From assembly GCF_002287075.1 (NCBI RefSeq), contig NZ_NSKE01000001.1, positions 496,001 to 560,000 of the forward strand: a stretch of 64,000 nucleotides of DNA, given 5' to 3'. The notes beneath the pieces were generated by a model. That model was not told the origin of the DNA, did no database searches, and worked only from the letters and a program-made list of their open reading frames with translations. Position 1 is the stretch's first letter; each line of letters opens with the position of its first letter. This document shows positions 8,980-17,151 of this stretch, in pieces. The translations under genes and the position numbers were made by a program. The DNA is from Fodinibius salipaludis. GTDB lineage: Bacteria; Bacteroidota; Rhodothermia; Balneolales; Balneolaceae.

Positions 8980-9666
8980 ATGGATTTTACGTTACCCATT
9001 TTAGCTCCCTCAATTTTAGCCTCTGACTACACACGCCTTGGTGAAGAAATCGACAAGTGTAATCAGGCTGACATTCAATGGTTACACTGTGATATCATGG
9101 ATGGTCATTTTGTTCCTAACATCAGCTATGGGCCCAAGCTTGTAAAAGCAGCAGGAAGTTGTACTGATGCCTTTTTAGATGTTCATTTGATGATTGAAAA
9201 TCCCGATCAATATATCGAACGTTTTGCTGATGCCGGAGCCGATCAAATCACAGTACACCAAGAGGCCTGCCCCCATTTACATCGCACCATTCAAAATATT
9301 CATAATCAAGGAATTACCGCGGGAGTTGCCATAAATCCCGGGACCTCCCTGCAAACAATTGAACCAGTTATTAATAATGTTGATTTAGTACTTCTAATGA
9401 GTGTAAATCCCGGTTTTGGTGGACAATCCTTTATCGAAAACACCTATCAGCGCTTGCAAAAGATGAGCGCTATGCGTGATGAAAACGGGGCCGGTTTTCT
9501 TATTGAAGTGGATGGAGGCATAAACCTCGATAATATCCGGAAAGTCACTCAGTACGGTGCCGATGTTCTTGTAGCAGGAAGTGCTGTATTTAAAGCTAAA
9601 AACATTCCCAAACGAATTGAAAATCTGACACAGAAAGCAAAATTGGGAAAAGGAACAATTGCTTAA
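8980..9666 (+). CDS. rpe: Ribulose-phosphate 3-epimerase
   Basis: 228 residues, full length for this TIM-barrel enzyme. Visible motifs: LAPSILASDYTRLGEE at the N-terminus, HCDIMDGHFVPNISYG (metal-binding His and catalytic Asp), DVHLMIENP, the MSVNPGFGGQSF phosphate loop, and EVDGGINLDNI with the second catalytic Asp, then GADVLVAGSAVF. It interconverts D-ribulose 5-phosphate and D-xylulose 5-phosphate in the pentose phosphate pathway. That is also where the L-arabinose pathway encoded further along (AraD product, xylulose 5-phosphate) joins central metabolism. It begins 5 bases after the PASTA gene. Confidence 0.97.
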   Translation: MDFTLPILAPSILASDYTRLGEEIDKCNQADIQWLHCDIMDGHFVPNISYGPKLVKAAGSCTDAFLDVHLMIENPDQYIERFADAGADQITVHQEACPHLHRTIQNIHNQGITAGVAINPGTSLQTIEPVINNVDLVLLMSVNPGFGGQSFIENTYQRLQKMSAMRDENGAGFLIEVDGGINLDNIRKVTQYGADVLVAGSAVFKAKNIPKRIENLTQKAKLGKGTIA

Positions 9667-9767
9667 ATCTCGTTTAACCGATTTACGAAAAATTCATACA
9701 ATTTCCTTATTTTAGGGGTTCGGATTTTTAATTAAAGTAGAGGCCATTTATCGCAGACCAATCGACC

Positions 9768-10754
9768 ATTAGCAAAGAAACCTATCAAATAGAGGATGTT
9801 GAGCCTGTCCTGATTTTAGGGTTTCAGGATAATTATCTGAAAAAAATTGATAAAGCTTATCCCGACTCCAAAATTACGGCTCGTGGCAATACGATTAAAA
9901 TATCAGGACCGAAAGAAGATTGTAAAGAGCTCCTTGATATTTTCAATGAACTCGAACGCATGGCTTTGCGCAATGAGGATCTCACGGAAAGTGATCTCGA
10001 AACCGTTCTTGCTTTAAAGCACAGCGACCGTGAAAGCGAAAAGCCCAACCCACTGCGCGATACCCGTGTTACCGGTGATTTTATCCTTAATACTCATACC
10101 GGCGATGCAATTACGGCCAAAACACCGGGGCAAAAACGAATTCTGAAAGCGGCCGCTGCAAACGATATTGTTTTTACAATTGGCCCGGCCGGGACTGGAA
10201 AAACCTATACCTCGGTAGCTTTAGCCGTTAAAGCACTTAAAGAGCGAAAAGTTAAGAAAATTGTGCTCGCGCGTCCCGCTGTTGAAGCCGGTGAAACGCT
10301 CGGATTCTTACCTGGCGATCTGCGCGAAAAAATTGATCCCTATCTACGCCCGCTTTATGATGCGCTTGAAGATATGATTGAGTATGATCGACTGGAAATG
10401 CATCTGGCCAAGAATAGTATTGAAATTGCCCCCCTGGCTTATATGCGCGGACGTACCCTCAACAATGCCTTTGTGATATTGGATGAAGCCCAAAATACTA
10501 CCAATATGCAGATGAAGATGTTTTTAACGCGTATTGGATTTAACAGCAAGGCCATTATCACCGGAGATATCACTCAAACCGACCTGCCCCACAAACAAAA
10601 ATCGGGACTCATCTCCATCCAAAAAATCTTAAAAGATATTGATGGCATCTCGTTTGTTTACCTGGATGAAAAAGATGTGGTTCGCCATAAATTAGTGCGT
10701 GATATTATCGAAGCCTACGACAAGTACGAAAATAAAAAGAATAAAAAATCATAA
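9768..10754 (+). CDS. phoH: PhoH-family ATPase with an apparent non-AUG start
   Basis: PhoH-like protein: P-loop GPAGTGKTY, then ARPAVEAGE.LGFLPGD, APLAYMRGRTLNNAF, Walker B VILDEAQNTT and GDITQTDLP. The first in-frame ATG is at 9960 and would give 264 residues. The reading frame stays open back to the TAG at 9738 and encodes the conserved family N-terminus (IEDVEPVLILGFQDNYL... KITARGNTIKISG). No ATG, GTG or TTG lies in that stretch, so an ATT at 9768 (328 residues, the usual family length) or an ATC at 9750, 6 bases after GAGG, is the probable start. PhoH proteins are RNA-associated ATPases, often next to ybeY. A mutated or misread start codon is the alternative. Confidence 0.88.
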   Translation: MSKETYQIEDVEPVLILGFQDNYLKKIDKAYPDSKITARGNTIKISGPKEDCKELLDIFNELERMALRNEDLTESDLETVLALKHSDRESEKPNPLRDTRVTGDFILNTHTGDAITAKTPGQKRILKAAAANDIVFTIGPAGTGKTYTSVALAVKALKERKVKKIVLARPAVEAGETLGFLPGDLREKIDPYLRPLYDALEDMIEYDRLEMHLAKNSIEIAPLAYMRGRTLNNAFVILDEAQNTTNMQMKMFLTRIGFNSKAIITGDITQTDLPHKQKSGLISIQKILKDIDGISFVYLDEKDVVRHKLVRDIIEAYDKYENKKNKKS

Positions 10755-10755
10755 G

Positions 10756-11550
10756 ATGGCAACCAAGGAACTAACGGCCTACCCCCTTTACGAAGGGACT
10801 TTCAGCGTTGGATTAGATAAAAAATTTAATCGCATTAATCGTGACGACCCTCCCGCCAAAGGAGCTCTAAAAATATCACTTAACCCCTTTTTGATACAAT
10901 CCGGTGATAAAAATATTCTTTTTGATGTAGGAATCGGTGACTTCGGCGAAGATACCAGTACTGACATCATTAAGGAAAATCTCGATGAGATAGGACTCAC
11001 CGAATACGATATCACTGATATCTTTGCCAGTCACCTTCATTATGATCATATTGGCGGTTTGGCCGGACGTTCATCAGGATACTGGGAGCTCACCTTTCCT
11101 GATGCTAACGTTTGGGTTTCTAAGAAAGGCTGGGAAAAGGTCATGGCCCAAGAGGAATATTATGATGAGGAAAAGACGGCTTTTACTCACTTTTTAGATG
11201 CCAAGGCAAATCTGCAATTTTTGGACGAGAAAGATCAGCCTTATCCCGAGGTAACCGTCAAGAAAATTGGCGGACATACCGAATTTTCACAGGTGTTGCT
11301 CTTTGATGACGACAGTCACAAATATATGATGGCCGGAGATGTATTGGCTACGCGGGGAGAAGTAAATCGAAAATTTGCGGCTAAATATGATTTTGACGCC
11401 GATCAAAGCATGAAGGTTCGCCAAGAGCTAACGGAGAAAGCTTATGAAGAAGGCTATACGGTCATGGGATACCACGACTCACACCATCCCCTGTTTAATC
11501 TCACCGACTACGACGAACAGCAAGGTTACAAAATTGAATCTGTTGTATAA
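10756..11550 (+). CDS. Metallo-beta-lactamase-fold hydrolase
   Basis: 264 residues from the ATG at 10756, one base after the phoH stop; an upstream in-frame start inside phoH (10699) is unlikely. Metal-binding motif ASHLHYDHIGGLAG (HxHxDH) is near residue 95, a second His is in GGHTEFSQ, an Asp in MMAGDVLAT, and a terminal His in the MGYHDSHHP segment, so both zinc sites look complete. No signal peptide, so cytoplasmic. The sequence resembles lactonase or general MBL hydrolases of the quorum-quenching type, but the substrate cannot be assigned. The stop overlaps the next start (TAATG), which suggests translational coupling with the purine nucleoside phosphorylase. Confidence 0.88.
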   Translation: MATKELTAYPLYEGTFSVGLDKKFNRINRDDPPAKGALKISLNPFLIQSGDKNILFDVGIGDFGEDTSTDIIKENLDEIGLTEYDITDIFASHLHYDHIGGLAGRSSGYWELTFPDANVWVSKKGWEKVMAQEEYYDEEKTAFTHFLDAKANLQFLDEKDQPYPEVTVKKIGGHTEFSQVLLFDDDSHKYMMAGDVLATRGEVNRKFAAKYDFDADQSMKVRQELTEKAYEEGYTVMGYHDSHHPLFNLTDYDEQQGYKIESVV

Positions 11551-12341
11551 TGTCATACCCCGAATTTACTACTGATATTTTTAACTATTTAGATAAACAG
11601 ACGCTGCCCGACACCTTCGAAGCCGCTGTTATTTTAGGTTCCGGTCTGGGCGGCTTTGTAGATCAGATCAAAAACACCTCTACCATTCCCTACCATGATA
11701 TTCCCGGAATGCCGGTTTCATCTGTAGAGGGACATGCCGGAGAACTTATTTTCGGTAAGCTTAAGGGTCAGAATGTAATGGCATTTTCAGGCCGTTTTCA
11801 CCATTACGAGGGATTCCCATTTAAGGAAACAGCCACACCGGTATATATCGCTAACCACCTTGGGGCCAAGAAACTCATCGTTTCCAATGCTGCCGGAGCC
11901 ATTAACACCTCCTTTTCGGTTGGCGATCTGATGGTCATAGAAAGTGTTATACGAAGTAATGTGGCGATTTCTCCTCGTGGCAATAAGAGACATCGCTACA
12001 ACCACCATCAGTGGGTTCCAAAAGTACGAAAAATTGCCGCTGAATTGGGATTAGTCACCCAGCAAGGTACATATATGTATGTAACCGGACCCAACTACGA
12101 GACAAAAGCTGAAATTCGATCTTTCCGCAAAATGGGCGCCGATGCGGTGGGTATGTCAACGGCTACTGAACTTTTTGAAGCCGCTCGCCTTGATCTAAAA
12201 AGTTCAGCTATTTCACTGATTACCAATATGTCAACCGGCGTTACCGGCGAAAAACTTGATCATGAGGAAGTAAAAGAAGCTGCTGACGCACGCAAAGATG
12301 ATTTCGCTAAGCTGGTTAAGGCTCTTATTGAAAAATTATAA
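11550..12341 (+). CDS. Purine-nucleoside phosphorylase (trimeric PNP type)
   Basis: 263 residues, typical for the low-molecular-mass trimeric class. Motifs: VILGSGLGGFVD (phosphate loop), SVEGHAGELIFGKLKG, FSGRFHHYEG (catalytic His region), SNAAGAINTSFSVGDLM, YVTGPNYETKAEIR (purine-site Glu region) and GADAVGMSTATE, plus a late ITNMSTG. It cleaves purine (deoxy)nucleosides with phosphate, giving base and (deoxy)ribose 1-phosphate, in the cytoplasm. The ATG overlaps the stop of the upstream hydrolase. It is the last gene of the 7.2-12.3 kb run. The inosine/guanosine versus adenosine preference is not certain from sequence. Confidence 0.95.
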   Translation: MSYPEFTTDIFNYLDKQTLPDTFEAAVILGSGLGGFVDQIKNTSTIPYHDIPGMPVSSVEGHAGELIFGKLKGQNVMAFSGRFHHYEGFPFKETATPVYIANHLGAKKLIVSNAAGAINTSFSVGDLMVIESVIRSNVAISPRGNKRHRYNHHQWVPKVRKIAAELGLVTQQGTYMYVTGPNYETKAEIRSFRKMGADAVGMSTATELFEAARLDLKSSAISLITNMSTGVTGEKLDHEEVKEAADARKDDFAKLVKALIEKL

Positions 12342-12414
12342 GCCACTGATTTACACAGATTCAAGACTGATAGAATCTCGTTTTGTTGCTCTGCTGCGAA
12401 ACATCATATTAAAG

Positions 12415-12464
12415 ATCCTGAAACAAGCACAACTACGCCAAGCTTCGCTATACCAGTTCAGGAT
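12415..12464. repeat. Imperfect inverted-repeat intergenic element
   Basis: Between the convergent pnp and photolyase genes, ATCCTGAA (12415-12422) is inverted as TTCAGGAT (12457-12464) around a 34-base middle. There is no T-run, so it is a poor intrinsic terminator. The wording resembles dispersed palindromic intergenic repeats seen in many genomes; copies elsewhere could not be searched for. Confidence 0.35.
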
Positions 12465-12490
12465 GACATGATATCTTAGGCAGAAGAGTT

Positions 12491-13972
12491 CTATATATCC
12501 ATTGTCTTTTGGGAGCCGTATTGTTCTAAATATTGGTTCAGCTTTAGTTTTTTACGCGTGGAATCGCTTGTCATATAGCGCACCTTTCCGTAAATGGGAC
12601 GCTCCTGCCAGGCACGATCAAAGCGGCCAAATATCCAGAAAATACCTGAATAGCTATTGGGATCACGCCCGTCAATGGCATAGCGATTATTGAGCTCAAT
12701 CAAATAAGCCAGCGCTATTTCAGGATTGGGCGTCCATTCCAGCACCTTTTTTCCCCAGAGCATCCGAAGGTAATTATGCATCACACCCTCTTCTCGGAGC
12801 TGCGTCTGAGCAGCATTCCAGATCTCATCATGGGTCTGCGACTGGGCAAACTCTTCCAACTCATATACATATTCACGGGGATCATCTTTATGCTTTTCCA
12901 ACGTTTTAAGTGCCCAATCCGGTAACGTTTCGTATTGATCGTAATTGGATTCATGATGGGCAAAATGGAACCCAACTTCCCGCCACGTAATAACTTCATC
13001 CAAAAAACCATCTACGTTGGGATCACCATTAAAAAATCCACCGGTAGATCCCTTATTAAAGGTTATATTATCTAAACTCCATCCCTGGGGCTGATGATCA
13101 AGCACCGCATCCACAATTTCGTATTCCGATATCTTACCAAAGTGTAGCCAAGGACTTAGCCCGCTTGTAGCATTGATATCGGGATCATTGCGATGGTCAT
13201 CATATTTCGAAAGACCGTATTCGATAAACTGTCCCAACTTACCCAGTGCCGCCTGACGTGTGCCTTCCAAGTCAATTTTACCAATCGTATGATTTATGGA
13301 CAACGAGCTAATAAACGATGATCGGTTTTTCAGCTTTTCATCTGCCAGAGGATATTTCTCCAGAAAGTTATCACTTAATGAAACGGTATTTCTGTTTTCT
13401 AAATCATCCAACGATTCTTTTTTTGGCGGATGGGTAAAACACTCCACAAAATTCCGCTGCATGATCTTCCGGAAAAAATAGGCGTTGTAGGGTGCTTTTT
13501 CCGTCAATCCCAATGGAATAATGCCATTTGAATCTACCGTGATATAGGGGACCTCTAATGTGGGACCCACTTTCTCATTATGCTCCCGAATAATATACAC
13601 CGGATATTCATCCGAAATAACAGTACAGGCATTATCTGCTAACTCATAAAGTAATCCATTACCGGCTTCCGGTACATCTTCCAGATATGAGTAATAGTTA
13701 ATATTATTCTCTTTAGCATAAGACAGGTTCTCCTCCATCCCCTCCATCAGAAAGTGATGAAAACGATCAGAGGCCCACGGATAATCACAACTCAACCCTT
13801 CATAAATCAACAGTGGCTTACCTAACTTATTAGCCCAACCTACTGCATATTCCAGCGCATAATTGTACTGAAAGCGACGATTTATCTGCATCCAATACAG
13901 TATATAATCCCCATCCGTATTAGGCTCCTTCTCGTTTCGTTTAAAAACACGCTTGCTGTTGATGTTTTTCAT
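12491..13972 (-). CDS. Class II CPD photolyase (deoxyribodipyrimidine photolyase)
   Basis: 493 residues. The N-terminal Rossmann part has YILYWMQINRRFQYNYALEYA, the class II signature. The FAD-binding C-terminal half has WREVGFHFAHHESNY, then LPDWALKTLEKHKDDPRE, THDEIWNAAQTQL, MHNYLRMLWGKKVLEWTP, DGRDPNSYSGIFWIFGRFDRAW and PIYGKVRYM, all characteristic of class II enzymes. It repairs cyclobutane pyrimidine dimers using blue light and reduced FAD. It stands alone on the minus strand, divergent from the GH43 unit. The likely start ATG is at 13972; the first 20 residues are basic and not conserved, so a later start is possible. Confidence 0.95.
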   Translation of the reverse strand: MKNINSKRVFKRNEKEPNTDGDYILYWMQINRRFQYNYALEYAVGWANKLGKPLLIYEGLSCDYPWASDRFHHFLMEGMEENLSYAKENNINYYSYLEDVPEAGNGLLYELADNACTVISDEYPVYIIREHNEKVGPTLEVPYITVDSNGIIPLGLTEKAPYNAYFFRKIMQRNFVECFTHPPKKESLDDLENRNTVSLSDNFLEKYPLADEKLKNRSSFISSLSINHTIGKIDLEGTRQAALGKLGQFIEYGLSKYDDHRNDPDINATSGLSPWLHFGKISEYEIVDAVLDHQPQGWSLDNITFNKGSTGGFFNGDPNVDGFLDEVITWREVGFHFAHHESNYDQYETLPDWALKTLEKHKDDPREYVYELEEFAQSQTHDEIWNAAQTQLREEGVMHNYLRMLWGKKVLEWTPNPEIALAYLIELNNRYAIDGRDPNSYSGIFWIFGRFDRAWQERPIYGKVRYMTSDSTRKKLKLNQYLEQYGSQKTMDI

Positions 13973-14047
13973 AAAGAAAACTTGTTCGAACTACTTTGGA
14001 TTAGCAACAGCAATAATTTGCAGGACATTCCAATAGAAATTACCTAC

Positions 14048-14076
14048 TTGCAAAAATAACAATAAATGCCTATTAA
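14048..14076 (+). promoter_or_regulatory. Possible sigma-70-like promoter for the GH43 unit
   Basis: TTGCAA (14048-14053), a 17-base spacer and TATTAA (14071-14076) match the -35/-10 arrangement in 4 of 6 positions each. The AraR-like operator begins two bases downstream, where a bound repressor would block initiation. Promoter consensus for this phylum is uncertain. Confidence 0.4.
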
Positions 14077-14077
14077 T

Positions 14078-14096
14078 AAGTGTATTTTTAACACTT
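14078..14096. promoter_or_regulatory. AraR-like operator upstream of the GH43 pair
   Basis: AAGTGTATTTTTAACACTT: arms AAGTGT and ACACTT around a 7-base AT spacer. The first 15 bases are identical, in inverted orientation, to the site in front of araB, and the arms match both sites in front of susC. It lies 26 bases before the GH43 start codon. The assignment to AraR rests on its presence only at arabinose-locus promoters and on the araR gene in the locus. Confidence 0.72.
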
Positions 14097-14122
14097 TGTA
14101 AGTATTCTTCGGTTCCCAACCT

Positions 14123-15136
14123 ATGAGTTTACGTTTACCAGTGCAATGGATTATCCTATTTCTTTTCACGCTTTTGCTTGGTTTCATTTCCCTTGCAAAT
14201 GCTCAATCCAAGAATACCCGCGTTCACGATCCCGTGATGATCCAACAAAATGGCACCTATTATCTATTTAGTACCGGACGAGGTATCTCGGTACAATCCT
14301 CAGATAATCTAAAAGACTGGACCCGTGAAAAGCCGGTATTCGAAAGTGCCCCCGGTTGGACCTCGAAAACTCATCCTAATTTTAGAAATCATATTTGGGC
14401 ACCAGATATTGCCGAACATAATGGTACTTACTACCTGTATTACTCAATCTCCAATTTTGGCACCAATAATTCTGCTATTGGAGTAGCCACCAATCAAACA
14501 CTTGATCCGAATGCACCCAATTTCGAATGGAAAGACCATGGCTTTGTTGTACGATCGGTACCCGGTCGCGACATGTGGAACGCAATTGATCCTAATCTAA
14601 CATTTGACAATAGTGGTACCCCCTGGCTCACATTTGGTTCTTATTGGTTAGGAATTAAAATCGTGAAGCTAAAAAAAGACGACCTCACAGAAATTGCCAG
14701 CTCTCCCAAATCCTGGCAAACTATAGCTTCGCGCCATCGCTACTGGAAGCTTGACGAACGCGATGCGGGAAACAGTTCCAACGGAGATATAGAAGCTCCC
14801 TTTATTTTCAAGAAGTACAATTATTATTACCTCTTTGCTTCCTGGGATCAATGCTGTTCGGGTAACGAAAGTACCTATAAAATTGTAGTGGGACGCTCAA
14901 AAGATATTACCGGTCCCTATTTTGACCGAGCCGGCAAAAAAATGATCCACGGTGGGGGTTCCCTTGTGGCTAAAGGAAATGACCAATGGACAGCCGTTGG
15001 CCATAATGCTGCCTATACCTTTGACGGCACCGACTACTTGGTCTTTCACGGTTATGATAAATCTGACGAGGGAAACTCTAAACTCATCATAAAAGAAATT
15101 AACTGGCAAGATGGCTGGCCTACAATAGATTTTTAA
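14123..15136 (+). CDS. GH43 arabinan endo-1,5-alpha-L-arabinanase (copy 1)
   Basis: 337 residues with a Sec signal peptide (hydrophobic stretch ending LANAQS near residue 28). Five-bladed beta-propeller GH43 with the three acidic positions visible: base Asp in VHDPVM near residue 35, pKa-modulating Asp in WNAIDPNL near 157, and acid Glu in IEAPFIFKKYNYYYLF near 222. The segments WAPDIAEHNGTYYLYYSIS, SVPGRDMWNAIDPN and FASWDQCCSG are typical of endo-arabinanases that cut the alpha-1,5 backbone. Secreted or periplasmic. It is the first gene of an operon with a second GH43 26 bases downstream and a HAD phosphatase, under an AraR-like operator. Confidence 0.92.
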   Translation: MSLRLPVQWIILFLFTLLLGFISLANAQSKNTRVHDPVMIQQNGTYYLFSTGRGISVQSSDNLKDWTREKPVFESAPGWTSKTHPNFRNHIWAPDIAEHNGTYYLYYSISNFGTNNSAIGVATNQTLDPNAPNFEWKDHGFVVRSVPGRDMWNAIDPNLTFDNSGTPWLTFGSYWLGIKIVKLKKDDLTEIASSPKSWQTIASRHRYWKLDERDAGNSSNGDIEAPFIFKKYNYYYLFASWDQCCSGNESTYKIVVGRSKDITGPYFDRAGKKMIHGGGSLVAKGNDQWTAVGHNAAYTFDGTDYLVFHGYDKSDEGNSKLIIKEINWQDGWPTIDF

Positions 15137-15162
15137 TATATCCACAATTAATCTCATCAATT

Positions 15163-16245
15163 ATGAAAGTCACAAACATTCTATTTGTACTCGGTTCCTT
15201 TCTTTTCTTTTTAATGATATCGATACCGGCACAAGCGCAATTTGATCATGAGCAGATTCCTATACATGACCCTGTTATGATTGAAGATGATGGCACCTAT
15301 TACGCCTTTGGAACCGGAAAAGGTATTGCAGTGTGGTCTTCTCCCAATATGAAAGAGTGGACTGCTGAGAAACCTGTTTTTGAACAAGCACCGGAGTGGA
15401 GTTTCGATCTTGTCCCAGATTTTGACAATGTAATTTGGGCACCGGATATCGCTGAGTATAACGGCACTTTTTATCTTTATTATTCAGTATCCCAATTTGG
15501 ACGTAATAATTCAGCGATCGGAGTTGCAACTAACGAGACCTTGAATCCAGATGATCCCGAATTTGGATGGGACGATCACGGAATAGTTGTACAATCTGTG
15601 CCCGGCCGTGATATGTGGAACGCGATAGACCCTAACCTGGCATTCGACGATAACGGTACCCCTTGGCTTACATTTGGTTCTTTTTGGATGGGATTGAAAA
15701 TCGTTAAACTAAAAGATAACCTAACAGAAGTGGTCGAGGCACCTCAAGAGCAGGAATGGCACACTATTGCCGCCCGTCACCGCCACTGGAAAGTAGATGA
15801 GCGCGATGCCGGTGATGCTGCCAATCCCGAGTTGGATTATGAAAAGTTGTATTCCGAAGATCTGCTCGAAGCCAACAAGAATATGGAAAATGGAGCTGTA
15901 GAAGCCCCTTTCGTCTTTAAGAAAAACGGCTACTACTACCTCTTTGTATCGATGGACCGTTGCTGTCGTGGCCTAAATAGCTCTTACAAAATTAAAGTGG
16001 GGCGTTCCAAAGATATCACCGGCCCCTACCTTGATAAATCCGGTGAAAAGTTAATTCATGGAGGTGGAACACTCATCGCAAAAGGTAACGAGGATTGGGC
16101 TGCGGTAGGGCATCAAGCTGCTTATACCTTTGATGGTACTGATTACCTGATCTTTCACGGTTATGATAAATCCGATGAGGGAAAAGCTAAGTTGATCATC
16201 CGAAAAATAAAATGGAATGAGGGATGGCCCGATATTTCACTATAA
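15163..16245 (+). CDS. GH43 arabinan endo-1,5-alpha-L-arabinanase (copy 2)
   Basis: 360 residues, signal peptide ending AQAQF near residue 27. Strongly similar to the preceding gene along its whole length, with base Asp in IHDPVM, middle Asp in WNAIDPNL and acid Glu in VEAPFVFKKNGYYYLF. It differs by a roughly 23-residue acidic insertion between DERDAG and the catalytic-acid strand (about residues 220-245), which may change the substrate cleft. The pair is a local duplication 26 bases apart. The role is breakdown of alpha-1,5-arabinan to oligosaccharides; an exo-type or shorter-chain preference for one copy is possible but not shown. Confidence 0.92.
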   Translation: MKVTNILFVLGSFLFFLMISIPAQAQFDHEQIPIHDPVMIEDDGTYYAFGTGKGIAVWSSPNMKEWTAEKPVFEQAPEWSFDLVPDFDNVIWAPDIAEYNGTFYLYYSVSQFGRNNSAIGVATNETLNPDDPEFGWDDHGIVVQSVPGRDMWNAIDPNLAFDDNGTPWLTFGSFWMGLKIVKLKDNLTEVVEAPQEQEWHTIAARHRHWKVDERDAGDAANPELDYEKLYSEDLLEANKNMENGAVEAPFVFKKNGYYYLFVSMDRCCRGLNSSYKIKVGRSKDITGPYLDKSGEKLIHGGGTLIAKGNEDWAAVGHQAAYTFDGTDYLIFHGYDKSDEGKAKLIIRKIKWNEGWPDISL

Positions 16246-16377
16246 GTATTTAATTTTTTTTAATCCGGACTCTATTTTTGCAGGGAACCTATTCTTGTGC
16301 TTTAGAGTTGTACTTTCTCCATAAATTGATGTCAAAAATCTATTCGAATAGCTTATACAATCACTAATCTAACTACA

Positions 16378-17037
16378 ATGTCTAATACTCCCGGCGTAAT
16401 TTTTGATATGGATGGCGTAATTGTTGACAGTAACCCTGCACATAAAAAAACCATCCAGATATTTTGCGAAAAACACAATCAGGATGTTTCCAAAACCTTT
16501 CTTGAAAATCGCTTATATGGGCGCACGAATAAAGAGTGGATTCCCGAACTTTTTGGAAAAATAAGTGATGATAGGCTCAAGAAACTGGCTGACGAAAAAG
16601 AGCAGCTGTTTCGTGATATGTTTACCCCAGAAGATCATATCGTTGAAGGAATTCATGAATTCTTAGAGAAGCTTGAAAAAAAGAATATTTCAATGGCAGT
16701 GGCAACCTCCGCGCCAAGAGAAAACGCCGATTATATTCTTTCTCGTCTTTTCTTGACCGACTATTTTGAAACTGTTCTTGATTCCTCCCATGTAACATCC
16801 GGAAAGCCCCATCCAGAAGTGTATCTTAAAGCTGCAAAAGCGCTCGGCAAAAAGCCTACAAATTGTATTGTTTTTGAGGATTCGGTTTCAGGAGTGTCCG
16901 CTGGTAGAAAGGCAGGAGCCAATGTAATTGGAGTAACTACCACTCACACAAACGAAGAATTATCACCTTGTACTATGGTTATTGAAAACTTTGTGGGGTT
17001 TGAGCCAAAACATATAACGCAAATGTTATTAGCTTGA
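16378..17037 (+). CDS. HAD-family sugar-phosphatase/phosphomutase-like hydrolase
   Basis: 219 residues. HAD motif I IFDMDGVIVDS (both Asp present), motif II VATSAPRENA, motif III K in SGKPHPEVYLKAA, motif IV FEDSVSGVSAGRKAG. The N-terminal helical cap (about residues 17-90) places it with beta-phosphoglucomutase-like and small sugar-phosphatase HADs (subfamily IA). Cytoplasmic, no signal. It lies 132 bases after GH43 copy 2 and ends just before a bidirectional terminator, so it may share the arabinose-controlled unit. Its substrate is unknown; removing a stray sugar phosphate made during pentose catabolism would fit but is inference. Confidence 0.88.
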   Translation: MSNTPGVIFDMDGVIVDSNPAHKKTIQIFCEKHNQDVSKTFLENRLYGRTNKEWIPELFGKISDDRLKKLADEKEQLFRDMFTPEDHIVEGIHEFLEKLEKKNISMAVATSAPRENADYILSRLFLTDYFETVLDSSHVTSGKPHPEVYLKAAKALGKKPTNCIVFEDSVSGVSAGRKAGANVIGVTTTHTNEELSPCTMVIENFVGFEPKHITQMLLA

Positions 17038-17094
17038 TCTCCTCATAAAGCTTATGTAATAACTAAAGTAAAGTTTCTTCGAGTTTAGCTATTT

Positions 17095-17133
17095 AAAAAA
17101 GGCTCACTAATCAATGATTAGTGAGCCTTTTAA
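17095..17133. terminator. Bidirectional terminator between HAD and symporter genes
   Basis: A 13-bp perfect stem, GGCTCACTAATCA with TGATTAGTGAGCC, flanked by six A on the left and four T on the right, so it works in both directions. It separates the converging plus-strand GH43 unit and minus-strand araBDA-symporter unit. Confidence 0.92.
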
Positions 17134-17151
17134 CATTTATAGGATTCTTTT

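Noticed and set aside
9960-10754. phoH taken from the first ATG
   Set aside because: That start would delete the conserved N-terminal segment, which is in frame and open upstream.
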